A DNA stretch of 64,000 bases, from contig JAPLFY010000113.1 of assembly GCA_026390435.1 (NCBI GenBank), positions 58,717 to 122,716 of the forward strand. The letters are read 5' to 3'. Every line of letters begins with the position of its first letter. The stretch's first letter is position 1. A program made the position numbers and the translations under genes. This document shows positions 52,021-60,052 of the stretch, piece by piece. Below the pieces are notes generated by a model that worked only from the letters and a program-made list of their open reading frames with translations, made no database searches and had not been told where the DNA came from. Origin of the DNA: Pseudomonadota bacterium (GTDB lineage: Bacteria; Bdellovibrionota_B; Oligoflexia; Oligoflexales; CAIYRB01).

Positions 52021-52968
52021 ATGTACCGTTACATCAACAAACCGATTTCGAATCAAAAATTACTGGCACTCGGCATGTTGATAGCGAGTGTGTTCGGCGT
52101 AGCCACTGGTCCAGTGATTGCTGCCGATGCGGAAGCGCAGCAGATTCAGCCCGCAGCCCAACCAGCGGCAGCATCTGGTGAAACCCAAGAGATGAAGAAC
52201 AAGCGGATGCAGACGCTCGAGGGATCGAAGTCCCGGTGGAGCGGTCAGTTTCAGTTAAACTACTCGGGATCGACTTTGAGGCACCCCTTCTCAGCGGATG
52301 CTCCCAACCCAGGTCGTCTAGTGCCGCCACCAGTTGTTACGATGGGAGGCAATTTTTCGGCCCGCTACAGAGTCGATGAGAAGACGACGGCTGGACTCGG
52401 CACTGGCATTACGACCCAGACTCCATTCCAAGGACCGAAGAAAACGTCATTATCGGATCCGTATCTGGATCTAGCGCGGTCATTCAAGTTGGGGGCGCTA
52501 CACAATCGCGCCGTGGTTCAGCTGACTCAGTACACGAATTATCAGTACTACCATGATTTTGGCTACCGCCAGGGTTTAGGCCTCAGCAACGAGTCTTTTT
52601 ATGAGACCTCTTTTGGCTTAACTACAGGTCTGGCTCTGCAGTTGGACTATAGTCGTTTTGCTGATGGTGCCTACGATAAGAGTCAGCAAACCTTCGTCGG
52701 TCTTGGTACGTTTCCGTACCTTGAATATGCGATCAACGACAGGCTTAATTTTAGGACTGTCGTTGGTATTCTTCATTATAAGAATGAAGATTTGGTCGGC
52801 ACAGATCGCTTTCAACGCGCATCGGTGTACCAGACCTTCGGCTTAGGCATTGCAGCGACAAAATCGATATTTGTTTACGCTTACGTGAGAGCGATTCCGT
52901 ATGACAACAAGCCCGTGACGCGCGACAATACGATTGCTGGCTTTAGTACCATCATCAACTTGTTTTAA
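52021..52968 (+). CDS. Predicted outer-membrane beta-barrel protein
   Basis: This is a 315-residue protein. Signal peptide (LLALGMLIASVFGVATGPVIAAD) after ATG 52021, with GGGGGG 8 nt upstream. A linker rich in Ala/Gln/Pro is followed by alternating strands with aromatic girdles (SGQFQLNYSGSTL, AVVQLTQYTNYQYYHDF, KSIFVYAYVRAIPYD) and a C-terminal FSTIINLF ending in Phe, the BAM recognition feature. No specific family was identified. It converges with the CHAD gene, 2 bp apart. Confidence 0.78.
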   Translation: MYRYINKPISNQKLLALGMLIASVFGVATGPVIAADAEAQQIQPAAQPAAASGETQEMKNKRMQTLEGSKSRWSGQFQLNYSGSTLRHPFSADAPNPGRLVPPPVVTMGGNFSARYRVDEKTTAGLGTGITTQTPFQGPKKTSLSDPYLDLARSFKLGALHNRAVVQLTQYTNYQYYHDFGYRQGLGLSNESFYETSFGLTTGLALQLDYSRFADGAYDKSQQTFVGLGTFPYLEYAINDRLNFRTVVGILHYKNEDLVGTDRFQRASVYQTFGLGIAATKSIFVYAYVRAIPYDNKPVTRDNTIAGFSTIINLF

Positions 52969-52970
52969 GA

Positions 52971-53822
52971 TCATTGATCCAGTGTGATCCAATGATAGCG
53001 GCGATCCCGAAAGGCGGTCGCCATTTTTTTTAGCTCTGCTCGCTCGCCAGGAGAAAGTTTGGGGTCTTTGGCCCAGCTGGCGCAGCGTGAAGCAAAGATC
53101 GTCGCATCATGGATGTGTCCGAGTAGGTCTTGTAGGTTAATCATCACCGGACGTAGCTCAGCAGCTGGCATAGATTCTAAGCAGTCAGAGAAGAGCTCTA
53201 GCGTGTACCTAAGGCCCTTGGCGGCTATGCGCACAGTGTGCAGATCTGAGTCCTGATTAGCGCGGGCGACGCTCATGCTGCTGTCGAGTTTACTTAATTT
53301 AGAGCTGATGGTGTCGAGTGCTATGCGATGCAGCAGTGACTTTGGCACTTGTTTAGCTCCAAGTCGCGACAGTAGCTGCTTTTCTGCCCAGTCCCAGAAG
53401 GTATCTTTCTCTTGCCGTTCAATGGCGTGGCGAAGATCTTTTAGTAGCTGGGTTCGAGATTGTTTTAATTTCTTTCTGACGATTTCAGCTGCGACAGCGT
53501 AAGTGCTGTTTTGATTAGCAAGATCTGTGACGGCATCATGAAACACATCATCATCACGAATTTGACCGGCACTGCGCCGCAATTCACGAATCCGGCGCTT
53601 GAGCTTGCGGCGCATTTTTTTCGGGAGCACTTCCGCTAATGCCGTGCTGGCGACGTTTAGCCGGCGCAGTGCGACGCGCAAATCATGAACGGCATTGCTA
53701 CTGTGCCGCCAGCTCTGATCTTTTAGCAGTGAATGCGCTGAGTCGCGGGCTTTGCTCAGAGGCTTGGCTACGGCGTCTGTGATGTCCGTTTGGTATGTGC
53801 TAGTTGTTGGGTCAAGGCTCAT
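52971..53822 (-). CDS. CHAD-domain protein
   Basis: This is a 283-residue all-helical protein. The two conserved His-containing helices are AVHDLRVALRRLNVASTAL and DLHTVRIAAKGLRYTLELF, with clusters of Arg/Lys (KKMRRKLKRRIRELRR). CHAD domains bind inorganic polyphosphate and are often found with polyphosphate kinases or CYTH phosphatases; none lies here. AAGGCCGT precedes the ATG. Confidence 0.9.
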   Translation of the reverse strand: MSLDPTTSTYQTDITDAVAKPLSKARDSAHSLLKDQSWRHSSNAVHDLRVALRRLNVASTALAEVLPKKMRRKLKRRIRELRRSAGQIRDDDVFHDAVTDLANQNSTYAVAAEIVRKKLKQSRTQLLKDLRHAIERQEKDTFWDWAEKQLLSRLGAKQVPKSLLHRIALDTISSKLSKLDSSMSVARANQDSDLHTVRIAAKGLRYTLELFSDCLESMPAAELRPVMINLQDLLGHIHDATIFASRCASWAKDPKLSPGERAELKKMATAFRDRRYHWITLDQ

Positions 53823-53844
53823 ACGGCCTTATATCATATCATCT

Positions 53845-53924
53845 GGGGTCAGGCACTCGTTGTAACTAATTGAAATCACATGAATATAATGGATTTCGGC
53901 ATGTTACAACCAGTGCCTGACCCC
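53845..53924. repeat. Long inverted repeat, REP/MITE-like
   Basis: GGGGTCAGGCACTCGTTGTAAC (53845-53866) faces GTTACAACCAGTGCCTGACCCC (53903-53924): 21 of 22 positions pair around a 36-nt AT-rich loop that has an inner GAAATC/GATTTC stem. It lies between the MFS stop and the CHAD start. The GGGGTCAGGCACT end resembles ends I recall for small mobile or REP-like elements served by IS200-type transposases; no transposase is nearby. It could also serve as a terminator for the MFS gene. Confidence 0.8.
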
Positions 53925-53928
53925 AATT

Positions 53929-55176
53929 TCACGTCTCGAGAAAATCGAGGTCACGCCCAAAAGTTTCCTCCAGGCTCAATGCACCGAGGGAAGCTACAAT
54001 CAAAACGGTGATAGCGACAACCAGAGCAGCATTGCGCATGCCGAGACTGGGTTGCATCATGCTAATTCCAAAAGTCATCGGTATGACTAGGGTGCGTACT
54101 AAGTTGGGCACATTAGTCGTGGCCGTAACGCGCAAATTGGTGCCAAACTGCTCGGCCGTCGCGGTAAGCAGAACAGCCCAGAAACCTACCGACCAGCCAA
54201 TGGTGAACATTAGCGCATAATAAGCTAGGGGCGGCGCATTGCGCAGAGAAAGAAAAGCAAACGTGCAGACGCTAGCGCTCAGAATTAAGGCGACGATGAC
54301 CTTTTTGCGTGTCTCGAAATACTGACTAAGAGCGCTGCTCACTAAGTCCCCAAACAACATTCCTACATTGCTGGCTACTGTCATATAGGTCGCTTTGACT
54401 GCCGCGGTTGCCCCTAGATCTTTGGTAATCTCAGGCGCGAACGGGATCAAGATTCCAGCTGTTAACCAAAGCGGCGAACCAGCGAGCACACAAGACACGA
54501 ACCGTCGCAAACGACGAGGTTGCAGCATCATCAAAATATTTCCACGGGCAATATTGGGCTCTGCCTTTTTCATAGCAGCAAATACTCCCGAATCAACGAT
54601 GCGAATGCGCGTGACGAGTAACACTAGGCCTAGACCGCCACCAACAATATAGGCTGCCTGCCAGTTCAAGAGCTCGCCGACAAATGCAGCGAGAGTGACA
54701 CCAAAAGCCCCCGCTCCAGCGATAAGTCCAGTGGCGTAGCCGCGATGCTCACGCGGCAAGACCTCACTGACCAAGGTAATCGCTGCTCCTAGCTCTCCCG
54801 CTAAACCAAATCCTGCCAAAAATCTGAGAACTGCGTAGGCTTCGATGGATTGCACCCAAGCATTCGCCAGGTTGGCGAGAGAGTAAAGTAGGATAGAGCC
54901 AAAAAGCACCGATAAGCGCCCCTTTTTGTCACCAAGCATTCCCCAGAGCAACCCACCAAACAGCATCCCAATCATTTGTAAGTTAAGCAGCAAAATGCCG
55001 TGATCCACTAGCTGTGCGCCGGAATAGCCCAAGGCCTCAAGGCTAGGGCGGCGAATGATACTAAATAGGAGCAGGTCGTAAGTATCGACGAGATATCCAA
55101 GGGCCGCGACGAGGACGTTAGGATGCAACAGACTGCGCCATGCGGAGGACTCTTGAGTAGGTTGAGGAATAGACAT
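53929..55176 (-). CDS. MFS transporter (metabolite/H+ symporter-like)
   Basis: This is a 415-residue twelve-TM inner-membrane carrier. Motif A is GDKKGR between TM2 and TM3 (GMLGDKKGRLSVLFGS), and the TM4-TM5 segment RFLAGFGLAGELGAAITLVSEVLPREHRG is typical of the sugar or aromatic-acid/H+ symporter branch. An acidic residue in TM1 (YLVDTYDLLLFS) is also typical. The substrate is not predictable. It stands alone; its stop abuts the inverted repeat. Confidence 0.9.
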   Translation of the reverse strand: MSIPQPTQESSAWRSLLHPNVLVAALGYLVDTYDLLLFSIIRRPSLEALGYSGAQLVDHGILLLNLQMIGMLFGGLLWGMLGDKKGRLSVLFGSILLYSLANLANAWVQSIEAYAVLRFLAGFGLAGELGAAITLVSEVLPREHRGYATGLIAGAGAFGVTLAAFVGELLNWQAAYIVGGGLGLVLLVTRIRIVDSGVFAAMKKAEPNIARGNILMMLQPRRLRRFVSCVLAGSPLWLTAGILIPFAPEITKDLGATAAVKATYMTVASNVGMLFGDLVSSALSQYFETRKKVIVALILSASVCTFAFLSLRNAPPLAYYALMFTIGWSVGFWAVLLTATAEQFGTNLRVTATTNVPNLVRTLVIPMTFGISMMQPSLGMRNAALVVAITVLIVASLGALSLEETFGRDLDFLET

Positions 55177-55570
55177 TCGACTCTCTCGTGCTCAGATTTT
55201 CGTTTGTGGGCTTTGTTTTAATCCGAATTTTAGTTGGAGGGCAAGTAGGTAGGACATTGCACGGGGTAACAACCCCAAAATCCAGCAACTTGCTCTAAGG
55301 CGACCGATGGTCGCCACTCTACCTGACAGTTTATAGTACTCAAAGCTAGTTTGGTGAACGCGCAATCTATGTCATAAAAATTGATCAAATAGGTCTGTTA
55401 CGATGTTTTCGTAGCGACATATGCATTGGATGCGACGAGGACTCCTAAAGAACACATGGGATTCGTCCGAGGACCAAACATCAATTTTAATCTGCATGAT
55501 CAGCAACACTCTTGTGACATCAAGGTTGCTTTTAAAGACTGTCAATTCACTCCTTGGTAGGGACCTACTT
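55177..55570. other. Intergenic region without a supported gene
   Basis: This 394-bp divergent gap lies between the MFS start and the large surface protein. It holds two small hairpins, GGGGTaacaACCCC-type (55263-55276) and GGCGACC-GAT-GGTCGCC (55299-55315), neither with a T-run. An open frame extends from 55421 into the next gene, but it lacks a signal peptide and ribosome-binding site. Promoters for both flanking genes probably lie here; none could be assigned. Confidence 0.6.
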
Positions 55571-58500
55571 ATGCTGCAGAGCAGAAATTTCCGTGCTTCT
55601 AGATTGTCGCGGTGGACGTTGCCAGTGCTAGCGACCGTCACACTGCATCTATCTTGGAACTGCAGTAAAAAGAGTGAATCCTCAAATTTTAAAGTCAAAC
55701 CTGCGGTGTCAAGTGCGCCAGAGCCGGCGACTCCTCCTGGATCGGCGCCCGTTAATTACGATCCGACATTAGCTCCCAATCAGCTCAGGCAGTATACGTC
55801 AATTATTGGTCGTACCGTTGGCGGTGCCGGCACGATCAACAGTACGACACCCGTGCCGAATGTTAAATTATTCGGTTTTGTCGATGGAAAACGCCTCGAG
55901 TCGATATCAAATGAGGATGGTTTTTTCATTTTCAAAGATATTCCAGTGCTAGGTGGTGCCGGAGGTCTCAGCGCGGACAAAAATTTCTGTATTTATGTCA
56001 ACGGCACTGGGTGGGATTTAGCGACGAACACAGTTGACGATACTGCTGACAATCTCTGCGTCGGCGTGCATGCATCGGCCGACTCTCCCTCGGCATACCA
56101 AATTGACGTAGGAGAAATCCGGTTCGTGGAGGCGCCACTAAAGGTGACGAGTTCACTACACCACCCATCGCGCACGATAAGCAGCAAATGGTTGCGGTCT
56201 GGTGATGTGACAGACTCGGGGTGGGATCCGGAGGTGTATCTGGCCGATCCAAGCGCGAGCATCACGCTCAATTTCAATCGCCCAGTCGACACCGTCTACA
56301 GTGATAATCGAGCTACTAATCCTTTGATTGATTTCTATGATCCCAGAGGGCAGCCAGTGGCGTATTCCGGGAGTTGGGATATAACTCGCACAATTTTCAC
56401 CATCAAGCCCAATCAAAACCTGATAGCTGATAACGATGACAATACTAACTATCGAATAGTGATTGCTAGACCAGTTAGAGCCATGTCGAATGACACACGA
56501 GCTATCTTCGAGCTTAAAGGGGTGTCGATCGTATTTAATGTACTGGCAAATACCGCTGATAATTTGCTCTCCTCGCAAGCTCCAGCTTTAGATCCACAGG
56601 TAGATGGTAAACTGAATTATGTGTTTGATGCTTCGCAGATCTTTAGGCAATCAATCCGTACAGGATCGACAGTTGTCGACTACGAAGCTCCAAGTAATTC
56701 ATTCTATGTCAAGTGGTCTAGAGTCGCCGGATCGAAAAGCTACAACCTATACTGGCGTAATCTCAGCGAACAACTTGATGGCCGATGGACGGCGGTGAAT
56801 AATACGCCTATCAGTACTTCGGGTTCTAATTATCGTCCTGATGGAACGTATTCGTATCAGATCACAAATCTTTACAGCTTGATGGCCGGAAGTGATAACG
56901 TCCTGAGTGCCGGCGAGCAGGTGCAATTCGTTGTAACTGCTATTGATAGCGACGGTAACGAAAGTTCGATTAATTCTGTGTCTCAACCGCTGACTGTATC
57001 GGACACATTTCAGCCGTTTGTTAGCTTAGCAGTCAATAGTGCTAATACAACCAACGTGGTGCGCGCCGAAGCTATGTCCCCGATATTGACTCGGTCCCTA
57101 ACGGTCAATTTCTCCGAAAATATGGATAGTTCGAATCCCGCGCAGATACCGGCAATCACAAGTTTGTCGGGTATAGCAGCAATCAGCGCACCGGCGATTA
57201 GCAGCCGCTGGTCAAGTCGCACATCCTGGAATTCCAAAGTTCAATTACAGTATGTCCAGCCCGAAACGACGACAACTTCGTTCTGTCAAGTTGCAACCAG
57301 CCTTGCCCGGGTCGACAGCACTGTTGCTACTTTTAGGTTCATGGTGGGAGACACCGTATTAATTCACGATCCAGCCAATCCCTTAGGCTTCGAGTCCAAT
57401 ACCATATCTGCAATTGACCAGAACACCAGCACGATAAAATTTAGTAATAACTTCTCTCAGGATTACCAGATTGGTGCGACTATCAGACTACTCAAGCGCA
57501 CTGCTATGAGTGGCCTGACCTCTATAGATGCGCAATCGACTGCTAGTGTAAACATTGGATCGACCACTATTCCTGTGACAGCAGGCCGTGGTACGCGTTT
57601 TTATAAGGGTCAAACAATCAAATTTTATGGCACTGATGATAGCGGTATTATTTATTTAGGCTCTGCATTTATTGACATTCTTAGTGCCAATTCGCTAGCT
57701 GTGACAGAGCCATTGAGGTTTTACATTCCATCCGGCGCGATCATTGTCGATAGTACGGTGGTGAATGGCGAAATCGAGCCTAGGGCACCAGTTTCCTTCG
57801 CTATCTCAAACAATATCTTGTTCGCACCTAACGATATTACCTCGACGAATTTTTTCGGAAACTTCTTAGTCGCCGGATTAGATGCAGAACCCACAGTGAT
57901 CCAGGTTAACAGTGTCGCTGGGATCCTCGTTAGCGATATCGTCCAAATAGATGCGACAAATAATACTGTCGTAAGCGACAATCTAAGTTCAGATCAGACC
58001 ATCGGTACAAGTATGACTTTCGCTCAGACTCCGAAGTTTTTTGTAGGAGAAGAATTGCTCGTGGATGGTGAACTTAAGTCAGGTTCGCTCCAAGTCGCGT
58101 CGGCCTTGGCGACTGGCACCACCACGCTTACTTTTACTCAAAATTTACCTGTATTTAGTGGTGAATTATTGACGGTTTCCGATCCCGCTTTCGCCACAGC
58201 GCTCACCAATGCGTCTGGCACTGGTGCGAACGCTGTGACGGTTGGATCCGTGGACGGACTCAACCCCGGGCAAACCGTTAATATCGAGGATGGTCTGCAT
58301 ACCGAATCGGCAACAATCGCGGGTCTGACTGCTAGCAGCATTACGATCTCGGGCACTTTTGCTAATGCGTTTGGTGTGGGCGCACGCGTAGTCCGCGCAG
58401 CTATCAACACAGGCATGACCGTAAATGGCAGTTCGACTGGGGCCGTGGTGACAACTTCGTCGTCTCAACCCTTATCTAAATTGGCTACGGCGACGGTCAG

Positions 58501-59047
58501 TAGACCCTCAGTGCGAACCACAGTTACTGCAATATCTGGAAACGGCGTGACAGTCTCGCCGGTGGTGTCACCACTACGTCGTAGCACCACTAAAGTTTCA
58601 TTGTTCAACGTACCGGAGTCTGCAACCATATCGGCCATCGATAGCCAGCGGAACACCCTAACTTTTAGTAGCAATCTAAGTTATAACCATCGGGCCGGTA
58701 CGACAGTTACTAAATCGGCCCAAAAATGGCTCAATGTTGTTTCCAATCAAGCTAGTGTTAAGGCGAATACAGCGATTGGCGATACAATCATAGTCGATAG
58801 TTTAGCTGCAGATGCTACCCGGCCCCTTCACGCTGATCGCTTTGCCCTCACTGTCGTTGGTGTAGATACGGCAAATAACCGCATCAAAGTAAGCTCCAAT
58901 CGGACTGGCATGACGATTCTTCCGTCACAAAACTTAACTTTACTCGGCGACGCGGTGGCGATCGGCGCGGCGCAAGACAGCAACGGCAATGCCATCACGA
59001 GCGGTAGTCAATTCAGGGTCAATTTAAACGATGGTACTGTTAAGTAA
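55571..59047 (+). CDS. Large surface protein with Ig-like domains and tandem beta repeats
   Basis: This is a 1158-residue exported protein. The signal peptide (WTLPVLATVTLHLSWNC) ends at a Cys that could be lipidated, although WNC is a poor lipobox. After a Pro/Ser linker come a carboxypeptidase-regulatory-like module (PNVKLFGFVDGKRLESISNEDGFF), Ig-like regions with an SbsA-type ITLNFNRPVDTVY, and a fibronectin-like part near 400-480. A second Big_5-like strand set (RSLTVNFSENMDSSNPAQIP) follows. From about 590 to the end the sequence contains some seven degenerate beta-rich repeats of 45-50 residues (for example LFNVPESATISAIDSQRNTLTF). It is probably an adhesin or surface-layer-type protein. 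Confidence 0.8.
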   Translation: MLQSRNFRASRLSRWTLPVLATVTLHLSWNCSKKSESSNFKVKPAVSSAPEPATPPGSAPVNYDPTLAPNQLRQYTSIIGRTVGGAGTINSTTPVPNVKLFGFVDGKRLESISNEDGFFIFKDIPVLGGAGGLSADKNFCIYVNGTGWDLATNTVDDTADNLCVGVHASADSPSAYQIDVGEIRFVEAPLKVTSSLHHPSRTISSKWLRSGDVTDSGWDPEVYLADPSASITLNFNRPVDTVYSDNRATNPLIDFYDPRGQPVAYSGSWDITRTIFTIKPNQNLIADNDDNTNYRIVIARPVRAMSNDTRAIFELKGVSIVFNVLANTADNLLSSQAPALDPQVDGKLNYVFDASQIFRQSIRTGSTVVDYEAPSNSFYVKWSRVAGSKSYNLYWRNLSEQLDGRWTAVNNTPISTSGSNYRPDGTYSYQITNLYSLMAGSDNVLSAGEQVQFVVTAIDSDGNESSINSVSQPLTVSDTFQPFVSLAVNSANTTNVVRAEAMSPILTRSLTVNFSENMDSSNPAQIPAITSLSGIAAISAPAISSRWSSRTSWNSKVQLQYVQPETTTTSFCQVATSLARVDSTVATFRFMVGDTVLIHDPANPLGFESNTISAIDQNTSTIKFSNNFSQDYQIGATIRLLKRTAMSGLTSIDAQSTASVNIGSTTIPVTAGRGTRFYKGQTIKFYGTDDSGIIYLGSAFIDILSANSLAVTEPLRFYIPSGAIIVDSTVVNGEIEPRAPVSFAISNNILFAPNDITSTNFFGNFLVAGLDAEPTVIQVNSVAGILVSDIVQIDATNNTVVSDNLSSDQTIGTSMTFAQTPKFFVGEELLVDGELKSGSLQVASALATGTTTLTFTQNLPVFSGELLTVSDPAFATALTNASGTGANAVTVGSVDGLNPGQTVNIEDGLHTESATIAGLTASSITISGTFANAFGVGARVVRAAINTGMTVNGSSTGAVVTTSSSQPLSKLATATVSRPSVRTTVTAISGNGVTVSPVVSPLRRSTTKVSLFNVPESATISAIDSQRNTLTFSSNLSYNHRAGTTVTKSAQKWLNVVSNQASVKANTAIGDTIIVDSLAADATRPLHADRFALTVVGVDTANNRIKVSSNRTGMTILPSQNLTLLGDAVAIGAAQDSNGNAITSGSQFRVNLNDGTVK

Positions 59048-59097
59048 CATGTTTGTTGAATTATCCTTTTCATTCGAAACAGAGGCAGGCCACCACT

Positions 59098-59805
59098 GTG
59101 AATCTGAGCGGTCGGGTGTTTGTGGTCACCGGTGCTTCATCTGGAATAGGTCTGGCCACCGCTAAAGCATTAACGCAATTTGGCGGCAAGGTGACGTTGC
59201 TAGCCCGCAGCAAACAAACAATCGAAGATCTCGCCCATGACCTACCAGGTAGTCTGCCAGTCCACGTTGATATGACAGATTTTGACGGGGTGCGGCGTGC
59301 CATTGGTCGCGTTCTGGAACGTTAATGCCGCATTGATGGCTTAATAAATAATGCTGGTCGCAGCTATGCCGCCTCGATTGAAGAAATCGACCCTAAGATC
59401 TTCGATGAGATCTTTCATCTTAATGTCCCCGTTCCAATTGTGGCCATGCAGGCTGTAATTCCGATCATGCGTGCGCAAAAGTCAGGCGCAATTGTGAATA
59501 TTAATTCTGGCACCGCATTTATGGTGATGCCGGATTACCGTGGTTATTCATCGTCGAAGCGTGCTTTTCTCAGTTTCAGCTTGACGGCGCGTGCTGAATT
59601 AGAGAAAGACAATATCATCGTTAGCGAAGTGTATCCGTCCGTTACCGCCACAAACTTTGGCAAAAACCGTATGGGTAACCCTGCCAGCGGTGGTCCCACT
59701 GCAGATTATGCCGCAGGTGATACTCCCGAATTTGTCGCAGGCCTCATTCTAACGGCGATCGAAGAAGGTGCTGCGCAGTACTTCGCCCACGACCGTTTAA
59801 GGTAG
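59098..59805 (+). pseudogene. Short-chain dehydrogenase/reductase interrupted by in-frame TAA
   Basis: GTG 59098, with GGCAGG 8 nt upstream, opens an SDR: VVTGASSGIGLATAKAL to FDGVRRAIGRVLER. A TAA at 59323-59325 then stops it. The same frame continues without any shift as CRIDGLINNAGRSYA, then catalytic Ser in INSGTAFMV and YSSSKRA (Tyr, Lys), to the natural end at 59805. The family expects an aromatic residue at the stop position, so TAT or TAC to TAA is the simplest explanation. Either the gene is dead, or this is an assembly error or a strain-level variant. Coding quality on both sides is otherwise intact, so the lesion is recent. Confidence 0.85.
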
Positions 59806-59913
59806 CTTAGTGGTGCCAAGCGCTAGAAGACGCCTCTATAGTCTTGCAGTTTATCCGATTATAAATCCCTGTCCTACAATCCCTACCGTTACTTAAGTCG
59901 AAAAACTAGAGTC

Positions 59914-60026
59914 TGTATACGCCTGTATACCGAATCTTACCTAAACCACGCGAGCACTGTCCCAGTTCCGCCGAAAAGAGGGTGTAGCTGACGTCGTGAG
60001 ACCAATTACAAACAACAATGCTCACG
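59914..60026 (+). repeat. 113-bp upstream element, copy 1
   Basis: This copy matches 62366-62478 at 102 of 113 positions without gaps. It begins with tandem TGTATAC motifs, includes GCCGAAAAGAG and TGTAGCTGACGTCGTGAGACCA, and ends on CTCACG, which pairs with CGTGAG to make a 6-bp hairpin. It lies 26 nt before the beta-propeller lipoprotein start. Confidence 0.9.
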
Positions 60027-60052
60027 CGCAGCACCTAATGGAGCTCCCAATC

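Noticed and set aside
55421..55570. N-terminal extension of the large surface protein
   Set aside because: The extra 50 residues precede a clear signal peptide and have no ribosome-binding site.
59970..59977. GCCGAAAA inside the duplicated element as a sigma-28 -10 box
   Set aside because: Neither copy has TAAA at the required distance upstream (positions read CGAG and CGTG).
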